DNA of 64,000 nt from an uncultured Armatimonadota bacterium (GTDB lineage: Bacteria; Armatimonadota; Fimbriimonadia; Fimbriimonadales; Fimbriimonadaceae). The first letter of the stretch is position 1. The number at the start of each line of letters is the position of its first letter. The translations under genes were made by a program, and so were the position numbers. Under the pieces are notes generated by a model that did no database searches, was not told where the DNA came from, and saw only the letters and a program-made list of their open reading frames with translations. Below are positions 9,753 to 18,069 of the stretch, piece after piece. The stretch covers positions 1 to 64,000 of the forward strand of contig CAILEM010000153.1 of NCBI GenBank assembly GCA_903833215.1, read 5' to 3'.

Positions 9753-11102
9753 CTATGCCCGAATCAAATCGAGCAACTCTTTAGTTTTCGCTTCCATGAG
9801 CGGGTGATCGCCGCGCGTTTCAACATTCAGTCGGATGACGGGCTCCGTATTGCTTCCACGCAGATTGAACCGCCAAGTCGGAAATTCGATGCTCAAACCA
9901 TCGATTCGGACAATGTCGCCGCCTTGGCTACTGTAGTGGGCTTCCACTCTCTCCAACACCGTCGGAACGTCCGCCACCACAGAATTCACTTCACCGCTAC
10001 ATGGATAATTTCGGATCATCTCACCGACGAGATCGCCTAGTGACCGGCCGCTTTGGCTGACAAGCTTTGCTACCAGCAGAAATGGAATCATTCCGCTGTC
10101 GCAGTACCAGTGGTCCTTGAAGTAGTGATGAGCGCTCATCTCGCCGCCGTAGGTCGCATCTACTGCGCGCATCTTCTCTTTGATAAATGCGTGTCCGCTC
10201 TTGCAGATCACTGCGGTTCCGCCAAGCTTTTCAACGATATCAAGAGTGTTCCAAGTCAGCCGAGGATCGTAGACGATTTTTTGATCCTTATTCGCCAAGA
10301 GGACAGCCTGGGCAAGCAATCCAACGATATAGTAGCCCTCGATAAAGTTGCCGTGCTCGTCGAAAAAGAAGCAGCGATCATAGTCGCCGTCCCAAGCCAC
10401 CCCAAAGTCATGGGTCGATGCCTGGAGGTCAGCAATGGTGCCCTCGCGTTGCTCTTCGAGAATCGGATTGGGAACGCCGTTGGGGAAGTTGCCGTCCGGC
10501 TCAAAGAGCCGCTTGGTTACTTCTAGCGGAAGGTGGGGAAGCAGGACATCGAGAGCAACTCCGGAGGCACCGTTACCTGCATCACATAAAACCTTGAGAG
10601 GCTTGAGGTCTTGGGGATCGACGATGCCCAGCAGGTGCTGAACGAAATCAGCGTAAACATCCTTGTGAATTCGGTTCCCTGAACCGGTTCGTTCCCAGTT
10701 CTGCTCAAAAGCACGCTTCTCGATGTCGTTGAGGCCGGTATCACCGCTAATGGGTCGACTCTCGGCTCGAACCATCTTTAGGCCGTTATAGTCCTTGGGA
10801 TTGTGGCTGGCGGTGATCATGACGCCGCCGTCGTAACCATAATTTGCGGTCGCGAAGTAAACCATCTCCGTACCCACCATGCCAAGTTCGATCACATCGA
10901 CGCCGCCGTCGTTGAGTCCCTTGGAAAGTGCCTCACACAGTTCAGGACCGCTTAGTCGAATATCGTATCCAACACAAACCGTATTTGCACCAACGGCGTC
11001 GGCATAGGCTCTACCAATGCGATAGGCCAGGTCGGCATTCAATTCGCCTGGAACGATTCCACGTACGTCGTAGGCCTTGAAAGCCGGCAGATACTTACCC
11101 AT
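9753..11102 (-). CDS. phosphomannomutase/phosphoglucomutase
   Basis: This is an alpha-D-phosphohexomutase of 449 residues that interconverts hexose 1- and 6-phosphates (AlgC/ManB type) for nucleotide-sugar and polysaccharide precursors. Domain 1 carries the phospho-serine loop TASHNP with Ser99. The metal-binding loop is DGDYDR in domain 2. The sugar-specificity loop GEMSAHHYFKD is in domain 3, where the GEMSxHHYF form is typical of the dual PMM/PGM enzymes. The C-terminal phosphate-binding loop is RGSNTEPVIR. The protein appears full length and intact. Confidence 0.96.
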   Translation of the reverse strand: MGKYLPAFKAYDVRGIVPGELNADLAYRIGRAYADAVGANTVCVGYDIRLSGPELCEALSKGLNDGGVDVIELGMVGTEMVYFATANYGYDGGVMITASHNPKDYNGLKMVRAESRPISGDTGLNDIEKRAFEQNWERTGSGNRIHKDVYADFVQHLLGIVDPQDLKPLKVLCDAGNGASGVALDVLLPHLPLEVTKRLFEPDGNFPNGVPNPILEEQREGTIADLQASTHDFGVAWDGDYDRCFFFDEHGNFIEGYYIVGLLAQAVLLANKDQKIVYDPRLTWNTLDIVEKLGGTAVICKSGHAFIKEKMRAVDATYGGEMSAHHYFKDHWYCDSGMIPFLLVAKLVSQSGRSLGDLVGEMIRNYPCSGEVNSVVADVPTVLERVEAHYSSQGGDIVRIDGLSIEFPTWRFNLRGSNTEPVIRLNVETRGDHPLMEAKTKELLDLIRA

Positions 11103-11198
11103 GGTCTAGGTTCTACCCGAACGGGCCCTTTGGCGTCTCGTACTCTCGTCCTTTATTGCGTCCATGGACAGATCATGGGGCGCCTTTAGCCAGTTAGG

Positions 11199-11204
11199 TA
11201 GGCT
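11199..11204 (+). promoter_or_regulatory. -10 box of nfo
   Basis: TAGGCT lies 7 nt before the ATG at 11212 and supports that start over the upstream in-frame ATG at 11164. Confidence 0.5.
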
Positions 11205-11211
11205 CTCGCCC

Positions 11212-12060
11212 ATGTCAGCACAGCTATTGGGCGCCCACATGCCAACTTCCGGCGGTCTGGGAAACAGCATTCGAAACGGTAAAGCCATCGGGTGCACCGC
11301 GGTGCAAGTGTTCACATCGAGCCCACAACAGTGGAAATCAAAACCGGTGACCGACGAAGGTGCAGACGACTTCAAGGCAGCCTGCCTTTCCACCGGCATT
11401 ACTGAGGTCGTGAGCCATGACAGCTACTTGATAAACCTTTGTGCTCCCGACTTGGCGAAGCGCGAACAGAGCATCGAAGGCATGAAAGGCGAAATCGACC
11501 GGTGCGCTAAATACGGAATTCGCTATGTCGTTTCGCATATGGGCTCTCACGTTGGCCAAGGCGACGAAATTGGGCTCGCCGCGGTTGCCGAATCCACAAA
11601 GCGCGTGCTCGATGAAACGCCAGATTCGGTGACGATCTGCATGGAAACCACGGCGGGACAAGGCACTGCTTTGATGGCCAAATTCGAGCAATTGGCGTGT
11701 ATCCTTGAGGCGCTCAAAGGACACCCACGGCTAGCGATTTGCCTGGATACATGTCACATCTTCGTAGCGGGTTACGACATCCGATCTGAAGAGACTTTCA
11801 GTGCGACGTTTGAGGAATTCGAGCGTGTCATTGGCTTCGACCGCCTGAAAGTCGTTCACTGCAACGACAGCAAGAAAGGCTTAGGTTCGCGGGTGGACCG
11901 GCATGCCAACATTGGAGTCGGCGAAATTGGCATAGGGGCTTTTCAACTGTTGGTCAACGATGCCCGATTTACGAACATCCCAATCCTGTTGGAAACACCG
12001 ACAGAGGACGAAGGACACGAAAAGGACCTTGCGAACTTGAAGGGCCTTCGAACTTCCTAG
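11212..12060 (+). CDS. nfo: deoxyribonuclease IV (endonuclease IV)
   Basis: This AP endonuclease of the Nfo family cleaves 5' to abasic sites in base-excision repair, using a trinuclear zinc centre. The 282-residue length is normal. Visible family motifs are GAHMPTSGGLGNSI at the N terminus, VSHMGSHVG, the metal-binding CMETTAGQGT, the CLDTCHIFVAGYD box, VVHCNDSK, and the C-terminal ILLETPTED. The start at 11212 is preferred because the family begins just before GAH and a TANNNT box lies 7 nt upstream. Its stop overlaps the convergent downstream gene by 4 bp. Confidence 0.96.
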   Translation: MSAQLLGAHMPTSGGLGNSIRNGKAIGCTAVQVFTSSPQQWKSKPVTDEGADDFKAACLSTGITEVVSHDSYLINLCAPDLAKREQSIEGMKGEIDRCAKYGIRYVVSHMGSHVGQGDEIGLAAVAESTKRVLDETPDSVTICMETTAGQGTALMAKFEQLACILEALKGHPRLAICLDTCHIFVAGYDIRSEETFSATFEEFERVIGFDRLKVVHCNDSKKGLGSRVDRHANIGVGEIGIGAFQLLVNDARFTNIPILLETPTEDEGHEKDLANLKGLRTS

Positions 12061-12680
12061 CCAGTGATTCGGTCTCGGCCGACCAAGTGGATTTCCTTGA
12101 GGCGGTCCGTAACGGTTATCCCCGTGGGTTTGGCGGAGGCCAGCCCTGGGGCACCATAGATCGTGATGATTGCGTCTTCAACGACCGGTACGTTGTTGAG
12201 AATTTTGATGACACCGGTGCATTTGGTGACCGGTCCCTCTTTGTAGGTAACCGTAAGCGTGGTGTCTTTTGCCGTCTTCGAAGTCGGCCTCACCGTGACC
12301 TTGGCCTCAAGTAGGTTTGAGGAGGCCGGCCATTTTCGTGACCATTCAATCCCCTGGCGCGCTTCCGTCGCTGTCCACTCCATGCGACTTATTCGGCCCA
12401 TGGTTTCGTTCGGTTCGTCTTCAATCCCCAACAACGATCCATTGGGTTTGAACGAGACAAGCTTCTTCGCTGGTTTCAACTTGGAATCCCACGCCCCCGA
12501 CTCGCACGAAACAACGGTCAACTCTGCCTCCACTCTGACCACGGAATAGGAGAGTTTGTCGTGCCTCTTGATGGTCGTAACATCACTGGTGGTAGTGTCA
12601 ACGACGGTGCGTTCGATGATCCAACGGTCACCTTGAAGGAAACCTGGGGACAATAACACGGGAATCAACCACGTGACCAT
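12057..12680 (-). CDS. secreted hypothetical protein downstream of pyruvate kinase
   Basis: The family of this 207-residue protein is not recognised. A short hydrophobic N terminus (MVTWLIPVLLSPGFLQ) looks like a signal peptide. The remainder is mostly beta-type sequence with no catalytic motif that I can see. It starts 6 nt after the stop of the 92-residue gene upstream and is probably the last gene of the pyk transcript. The extracytoplasmic location is inferred from the N terminus. Confidence 0.6.
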   Translation of the reverse strand: MVTWLIPVLLSPGFLQGDRWIIERTVVDTTTSDVTTIKRHDKLSYSVVRVEAELTVVSCESGAWDSKLKPAKKLVSFKPNGSLLGIEDEPNETMGRISRMEWTATEARQGIEWSRKWPASSNLLEAKVTVRPTSKTAKDTTLTVTYKEGPVTKCTGVIKILNNVPVVEDAIITIYGAPGLASAKPTGITVTDRLKEIHLVGRDRITG

Positions 12681-12686
12681 TTGGGC

Positions 12687-12965
12687 CTACTTCTTGTCGG
12701 CGTCTGGTGCGACTTCGTTCGGACCGAGGTAACCCGCTTTTCGTGCTTGTTCCTCATGGCCAATACTGGACTGGGCTCGGGCTTCCTTGCTTAACAGGAT
12801 GTCACGGCGAGATTCCGCGTGATTCATCTCCTTCACGTGCAACTTGGCCTCTTCACTCTGCTTGAAATAAACCTGCCAAGGACGAATACTCACTATGATG
12901 CCCGCGGCAATAGCCCAGCAAATGATCACTCCATTGACCACAATTTTCTTCTGCATAGGATTCAT
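12687..12965 (-). CDS. small membrane-anchored hypothetical protein
   Basis: This 92-residue protein has one N-terminal membrane segment (about residues 7-27, KIVVNGVIICWAIAAGIIVS) and a charged, probably helical tail rich in Glu, Lys and Ala (about 36-92). It lies 15 bp after the pyruvate kinase stop on the same strand, so co-transcription is likely. No family is recognised. Confidence 0.55.
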   Translation of the reverse strand: MNPMQKKIVVNGVIICWAIAAGIIVSIRPWQVYFKQSEEAKLHVKEMNHAESRRDILLSKEARAQSSIGHEEQARKAGYLGPNEVAPDADKK

Positions 12966-12980
12966 CTGGCTTGGTGCACG

Positions 12981-14390
12981 TTATTTGACGATCTGCGTAA
13001 CGATCATGTTCGTATGGCCCGGGGACCCCGCAGGAATTCCAGCTGTTATGATTACCAGCTCCCCTAGTTTAAGCCGTTTTTCGATAAAAAATTCATCAAT
13101 CGCACGCCGAATAATATCATCTGTGCTTGCTGGCAGTGAAATCTTCACGGTTTCCACACCCCAAACGACTGCCAACTGCCGGTGAGTGTATTCATCCCAG
13201 GTCGCGCAGAGGATGGGTTGGCGAGGTCGGAACTTGCTCACGAGACGTGGCGTTTGTCCGCTCGTACTCGTCGTCACGATGGCTCCCGATCTCAAGCAGT
13301 GAGCCAGATCGCATACAGCGTGGGCGATGGCATCCGTGTGATCAACGCCACCCCTCAGATGCGTTTGGAAATCATCTTCGATACGCGTTCTGTCATAGAC
13401 TGCTTCTGCTTTCTCGGCAATCCTCGCCATTGTCTTGACGCACCCAATGGGATACTTGCCTTGCGCAGTTTCACCACTTAACATCACCGCATCGGTTCCA
13501 TCAAGGATCGCATTTGCAACGTCGGTTGCCTCAGCGCGAGTTGGTCGCGGGTTGTGGATCATGCTTTCAAGCATTTGGGTCGCGGTGATAACCGGCGTCC
13601 CTGCGATTGAGCACTCGTGAATAATGCGTTTCTGCATGATGGGCACATCTTCGATGTCCATCTGAAGGCCCATGTCTCCGCGTGCCACCATCACGAGGTT
13701 CACAATCTTAAGGATGTTCTCGAGGTCACGAATCCCTTCACGCATCTCGATCTTCGCGCAGATGCCCACTCTGGGGTTGAGTGAATCGACAAGCCTGCGA
13801 AGTTCACGGACATCGTTTGCGCTCTTCACGTAGCTGAGGGCAATGAAGTCGACACCTGCGTTTATGGCCTCGACGGTGTCCAGGCGATCTTTGTCCGTCA
13901 TCGCTGGCACGTCAAATACTTTGCCAACGAGCGTGACACCTTTGCGGCTCATCAGGGTCCCGCCGATGACGACCTTCGCTGAGAAGTCCTCCTCCAGCCT
14001 ATCGGTGATGCGAAGTTCTATCTCTCCATCGCCAAGAATCAGGCGACAGCCGGGACTCAATGCATGGAGGATCTCGGGTTGGTGGATGGGTACCGTTGCA
14101 GATCCGGAGGCACCTACGGTGACAACTTTATCTTGTTCAAGATCCACCGAGCCGCCTTGGATGTCGGAAACTCGGAACTTCGGTCCCTGGAGGTCAACGA
14201 GAATGGCGACAGGGCAAACCTTCGATGAAAGTTCACGTACCCACCCAATCCACCGCTTCTTTTCTTCCCACCCGCCGTGGCTACAGTTCAATCTGGCGAC
14301 GTTCATGCCCGCTTCGATCAACTGGCGAATCTTATCTCGGCTATCGACCGCGGGTCCCAATGTGCAAACAATCTTCGTCCGTCTTCTCAT
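12981..14390 (-). CDS. pyk: pyruvate kinase
   Basis: Pyruvate kinase converts phosphoenolpyruvate and ADP to pyruvate and ATP, the final step of glycolysis. The 469-residue length is typical of bacterial enzymes. Motifs in order: TKIVCTLGPAVDS at the N terminus, NCSHGG with the Arg-Asn active-site region, DLQGPKFRV, the catalytic-lysine strand FIALSYVKS, AKIEMREGIRDLENIL, VMVARGDMGLQM, and TATQMLESMIHNPRPTRAEATDVANAILDGTDAVMLSGETA. The C-terminal domain ends with a family-typical VIITAGIPAGSPGHTNMIVTQIV. It leads a likely three-gene unit with two small envelope-type hypotheticals. Confidence 0.98.
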   Translation of the reverse strand: MRRRTKIVCTLGPAVDSRDKIRQLIEAGMNVARLNCSHGGWEEKKRWIGWVRELSSKVCPVAILVDLQGPKFRVSDIQGGSVDLEQDKVVTVGASGSATVPIHQPEILHALSPGCRLILGDGEIELRITDRLEEDFSAKVVIGGTLMSRKGVTLVGKVFDVPAMTDKDRLDTVEAINAGVDFIALSYVKSANDVRELRRLVDSLNPRVGICAKIEMREGIRDLENILKIVNLVMVARGDMGLQMDIEDVPIMQKRIIHECSIAGTPVITATQMLESMIHNPRPTRAEATDVANAILDGTDAVMLSGETAQGKYPIGCVKTMARIAEKAEAVYDRTRIEDDFQTHLRGGVDHTDAIAHAVCDLAHCLRSGAIVTTSTSGQTPRLVSKFRPRQPILCATWDEYTHRQLAVVWGVETVKISLPASTDDIIRRAIDEFFIEKRLKLGELVIITAGIPAGSPGHTNMIVTQIVK

Positions 14391-14455
14391 CGGCTGCTAG
14401 CAGGATATCCGATGGACCCACCGAATGCGGTGCCCGACCCCGTCTGAAGACAGCG

Positions 14456-14461
14456 TAAACT
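14456..14461 (+). promoter_or_regulatory. -10 box of add
   Basis: TAAACT lies 9 nt before the ATG at 14471 and no Shine-Dalgarno is present. Confidence 0.5.
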
Positions 14462-14470
14462 GTTAAGTCT

Positions 14471-15496
14471 ATGGTTAGCCGAGAGTTTTGCCTTCAAATG
14501 CCGAAAGTTGAGTTGCACGTTCACTTAGAGGGTTCGATCCGACCCGAAACGGTATTGAAGCTCTCGGAAAGAAACAAAGTCGAACTCTCAGCCAATACAA
14601 TCGAAGGTCTCAAGGACTGGTACAAGTTCCGGAACTTCCCTCACTTTGTCGAGATCTACGTCGCGATTTCAAAGTGCATCAAGACTCCCGACGACATCGA
14701 GCTGATCGCCCGGGAGTTCATTGAGGGCCAGGCGGCGCAGAACGTTTTGCACACTGAAGCTACGTTCAGTGCGACGACCCTCGACAAGCACAACAAGATT
14801 CCTTGGCCAGATCAACACGCTGCCCTAAAGCGCGCCATCGCCTACGGAAAGGATGAGCTTGGGGTAAGTTTGAATTTCGTTCTCGACATCGTTCGCGGCG
14901 ATCCCGCTGAGCGAGGACTGGAATTAGCACAATGGGCTGTCGGAGCGTTTGGGGACGGTGTCTGTGCCCTTGGCTTATCTGGAATCGAAGGCATCTGTGA
15001 GGCAGAACGCTACGCCGAAGCTTTCAAGCTTGCTCACGATGCGGGAATGCCGATCGTTCCTCATGCTGGTGAAACACGAGGGGCAGACAGCATGGCGGAG
15101 GTGATCAGAGTCACTGACCCGAAGCGCATTGGCCATGGTGTTCGGTGCCTCGAAGATCCCGCCGTGGTGAGGCTCTTACTTGACAAGCAGATTCCGCTTG
15201 AAGTCAATCCTTCTTCCAACGTCTGCCTTGGCGTCTTCCCTTCACTTGAAGAGCACAGTTTGCCTAAGCTCATGGATGAAGGACTTTACGTGACGATCAA
15301 TTCGGACGATCCTCCGATGTTCGACACGACGATCACCGACGAATTCCACAAGTGCGCAAACACCTTCGGGTTTAGCGAAGACATTCTTTGGTCGCTCTGC
15401 CTAAACGCGGCAAACGCGGCCCTTCTGCCGGCAGAAGAAAAGCGAGCCCTCATCGGCCGAATGCGCGAAGGTTTTAACGCTATCGAACGGGAGTAG
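14471..15496 (+). CDS. add: adenosine deaminase
   Basis: This 341-residue amidohydrolase-fold enzyme deaminates adenosine or a related 6-aminopurine compound to the 6-oxo form in purine salvage. The zinc ligands are His16 and His18 in ELHVHLEGS, a third His in VPHAGE, and the Asp in the SDDPPMF motif. The catalytic Glu sits in HAGE, and the IGHGVRC motif carries another active-site His. Some members of this family act on adenine or on other substrates, so the exact substrate is inferred. Its 3' end overlaps the convergent GNAT gene by 17 bp. Confidence 0.92.
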   Translation: MVSREFCLQMPKVELHVHLEGSIRPETVLKLSERNKVELSANTIEGLKDWYKFRNFPHFVEIYVAISKCIKTPDDIELIAREFIEGQAAQNVLHTEATFSATTLDKHNKIPWPDQHAALKRAIAYGKDELGVSLNFVLDIVRGDPAERGLELAQWAVGAFGDGVCALGLSGIEGICEAERYAEAFKLAHDAGMPIVPHAGETRGADSMAEVIRVTDPKRIGHGVRCLEDPAVVRLLLDKQIPLEVNPSSNVCLGVFPSLEEHSLPKLMDEGLYVTINSDDPPMFDTTITDEFHKCANTFGFSEDILWSLCLNAANAALLPAEEKRALIGRMREGFNAIERE

Positions 15497-16013
15497 GTGC
15501 TTCCAACCTAAGCAGAATGGCGGTCTTGTCATCGCCAGGAATGCGCGGCTCGTCGTACTCTTCGACGAGCCGCAGTCCACACTTCTCAAGTACGTTTCGT
15601 GACATCAAGTTTCGCTTCGCGGTTCGTCCGGAAACGGAAGTCACTCCCTGCTTCCAACCTCGCTCGATGAGGGCTCGAGACCCTTCCGTAGCCAAACCGC
15701 GTCCCCAAGCGGATCGTTTGAGTCGATACCCGATCTCCATGTCTACTGGGTTCTTGCGGTCAGGTCGGAAGTGGAACCAGCCGATGAAAGTCAGAGAAGG
15801 CTTTTCCAACGCGATATAGAATCCGAATCCTGGATAATTGCAGTAGTTGCTGATGCATCGGGCAACAGCGTCCCGTTGCTCCGACTCCGTCGGCGGAGCA
15901 TCCGCGAGATATCGCAGAACCTCAGGATCGCTGTCCAAATCCGTTAACAATCTATAGTCGTCGTGAATGAATTCACGCAGGACTAGTCGATCCGTTTCGA
16001 GATGTACCGTCAT
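15480..16013 (-). CDS. GNAT family N-acetyltransferase (RimJ/RimL type)
   Basis: This 177-residue protein begins MTVHLETDRLVLREF, the typical start of RimJ/RimL-type acetyltransferases. It has GWFHFRPDRKNPVDMEIGYRLKRSAWGRGLATEGSRALI as the acetyl-CoA-binding region and a C-terminal N-x-x-S-x-x-V-L-E-K-x-G signature (NLMSRNVLEKCGLRLVEEY). The start at 16013 is chosen over an upstream in-frame codon because that one lies inside the preceding gene and the family begins here. It is the last gene of the fucosidase operon; the substrate is unknown. Confidence 0.88.
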   Translation of the reverse strand: MTVHLETDRLVLREFIHDDYRLLTDLDSDPEVLRYLADAPPTESEQRDAVARCISNYCNYPGFGFYIALEKPSLTFIGWFHFRPDRKNPVDMEIGYRLKRSAWGRGLATEGSRALIERGWKQGVTSVSGRTAKRNLMSRNVLEKCGLRLVEEYDEPRIPGDDKTAILLRLEAPTPVR

Positions 16014-16023
16014 TCGTTTGACG

Positions 16024-16995
16024 CTACTCGTCCCAAAGAGCTTCCCAACCTGAAGCACCCTCCCAGAGGAAAACCTGGCCCTTAATCAAACGACAATTCT
16101 TGTCGATTCCGGCGATCGAAGCCATCTCCGAATCTGTGAGTGGGGCTGAGATCGCGGCATTCCAACTGTCCTTGTATTGCTCGCGTTTGACTGAAAATGG
16201 AATCGGAACCTGTCCACGTTGGACGGCCCAGGCAATACAGACCGCTGCTGAACTCATGCCATGGTTCGCTGCGATTTGCTTAATCACTGGATCCTCAACA
16301 TCCACCGTATCTTCGGGTGTTCGATCGCGCTCGGGTCGGCTTGGCGAACCTAAGGGCGAGTAGCCGATTGGCAAAATGTCGTTCTGAACGCAGTAATTAA
16401 ATAGCTCTGGCTGCTGAAAATGAGGGTGGAGTTCCATCTCATTCGCGGCTGGTTTGATCTCCGAATCTTGAAGAACCTGCTCCAGTTTGTGGATCGTCAT
16501 GTTCGACGTTCCGATATGGCGCACGAGCCCTCGACGGACGAGTTCTTCAAGCTTTCGCCACGTCTTCATGTAGTTTTCGTGGATGTAGGGCTTTGCGTGC
16601 GGATCCCGGGAAGTGACATCCACCTTGGGGGCGTGAAAATTGGGGAACGGCCAATGGATCAGATAAAGGTCGAGGTAATCCAACCTTAGGTCGGAAAGCG
16701 ACTTCTCGAATGCCGGAATGACGTCGGCTTCGTCGTGCTTGTCGTTCCACAGCTTAGATGTAATCCAAAGATCTTCACGGGCGACTCCGCCTTTGATAAT
16801 CTTCTCAAGCGACTCACCGACGAGATCCTCGTTTCCGTAAACGGCTGCACAGTCAATATGCCGGTAGCCCAACTCGGCGGCATCCAGGACGGCGTCGGCA
16901 ATTTGTTGGCCCGAGTATTTGTCTGAGCCAAACGTTCCCAGCCCAATGGCAGGCATTTTGGCTCCGGTGTAAAGGGTCTTTGTTGGAACACTCAC
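16024..16995 (-). CDS. aldo/keto reductase
   Basis: This is a NAD(P)H-dependent oxidoreductase of the aldo/keto reductase superfamily, 323 residues, with a TIM-barrel fold. The catalytic tetrad is complete: Asp48 (YRHIDCA), Tyr53 (AVYGNE), Lys81 (ITSKLW) and His114 (LIHWPFP). The start is GTG overlapping the stop of the upstream dehydrogenase by one base, with a GAGGAG Shine-Dalgarno 8 nt before it, so translation is coupled. Because it follows an alpha-L-fucosidase and a zinc dehydrogenase, a role in oxidising or reducing a released sugar is inferred. Confidence 0.94.
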   Translation of the reverse strand: MSVPTKTLYTGAKMPAIGLGTFGSDKYSGQQIADAVLDAAELGYRHIDCAAVYGNEDLVGESLEKIIKGGVAREDLWITSKLWNDKHDEADVIPAFEKSLSDLRLDYLDLYLIHWPFPNFHAPKVDVTSRDPHAKPYIHENYMKTWRKLEELVRRGLVRHIGTSNMTIHKLEQVLQDSEIKPAANEMELHPHFQQPELFNYCVQNDILPIGYSPLGSPSRPERDRTPEDTVDVEDPVIKQIAANHGMSSAAVCIAWAVQRGQVPIPFSVKREQYKDSWNAAISAPLTDSEMASIAGIDKNCRLIKGQVFLWEGASGWEALWDE

Positions 16996-18059
16996 TAGAT
17001 CAACTCCTCATCAAACGCGATTGCGATTTTCCCACACTTACCTTCCGCCATCAAGGCATACGCCTCACTCACATGCTCCAGGGCGAAGCGATGCGTTACC
17101 AAGTCGGCAGGATGAACGCCCCATCGAACCAATCGCTCGACCAACTCTTCCATCAGCCAAATGCTCGTTACCCATGAACCGTGGATCGTTTTCTGGTCGT
17201 GGATAATGTCGGGCGAAGGCTGGAAGGTACACGAGCCACCCTCGCCGACCATGGCGAGCTTGCCCCACTTTCGGGTGCCTTGAATCGCGGTCAAACGCCC
17301 CTTGTCGTTAGCTGAGCACTCGATTGCTTTTTCGCAACCGTGACCACCCGTCGCGGCAAGAATCTGCTCGACTGCGTCGGGCCCCGCAGGAATGACGACA
17401 TCGGCCAGGCCAAGCTTCTGAGCCAAAGCAAGCCGCTCAGGGACGGCGTCGGTGCCAATGAGTTTGTTTGCGCCTTTCGCCTTGGCGAGCATGAGCGCGG
17501 CAAGTCCAACTGGCCCAAGTCCAGTAACCAAAACAGCATCGTCTCCCGAAATTCCGATTTTTTGGATGGCTTCGTAAACGGTTCCAAAGCCACAAGCTAC
17601 CTGGGCACCATCGGTGTAGCTAAGCGAGTCGGGAAGCAGAACGAGGTCCTTTTCTTCAGCGACGATGTACTCAGCCATGCCGCCATCGCGCTGCCAACCA
17701 TACGCCCGGCGATAAGAACTCGTGCAGGAGATCATGTATCCGCGGCGGCAGTCGTTGCAGACACCGCAGCCGGAGATGTGATAGACGATCACCCGGTCGC
17801 CCTCTTTGAACCGTCGCAAACCTGGTCTGCAGCCAACGATTTGGCCACACGGTTCATGTCCCGCAATCATTCCAGGCTGATAGCCCTCCGGCCCCTTACC
17901 AAGGTGCTCGCGATATATGCAGCGAATGTCGCTGCCACATATCGTGGAAGATTTCATCCGGATGAGGACTTCGCCGTGTCCCGGGGTTGGAACAGGAAAC
18001 TCACGGATTTCTGCGGTGCTATTGCCGGGAAGAACGGCGCCTTTCATCATCGTCTGCAT
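16995..18059 (-). CDS. zinc-dependent alcohol/sugar dehydrogenase (MDR family)
   Basis: This 354-residue medium-chain dehydrogenase has the catalytic zinc ligands Cys41 (TICGSD) and His68-Glu69 (AGHEPCGQ). The structural zinc lobe has four cysteines at 98, 101, 104 and 112. The Rossmann motif is VTGLGPVGLAALMLA. It resembles threonine, sorbitol and related polyol or sugar dehydrogenases. A good AAGGA Shine-Dalgarno precedes the ATG. It lies 10 bp after the GH29 fucosidase gene and overlaps the aldo/keto reductase, so oxidation of L-fucose or a related sugar is plausible but not shown. Confidence 0.92.
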   Translation of the reverse strand: MQTMMKGAVLPGNSTAEIREFPVPTPGHGEVLIRMKSSTICGSDIRCIYREHLGKGPEGYQPGMIAGHEPCGQIVGCRPGLRRFKEGDRVIVYHISGCGVCNDCRRGYMISCTSSYRRAYGWQRDGGMAEYIVAEEKDLVLLPDSLSYTDGAQVACGFGTVYEAIQKIGISGDDAVLVTGLGPVGLAALMLAKAKGANKLIGTDAVPERLALAQKLGLADVVIPAGPDAVEQILAATGGHGCEKAIECSANDKGRLTAIQGTRKWGKLAMVGEGGSCTFQPSPDIIHDQKTIHGSWVTSIWLMEELVERLVRWGVHPADLVTHRFALEHVSEAYALMAEGKCGKIAIAFDEELI

Positions 18060-18069
18060 TCTTTGATCC

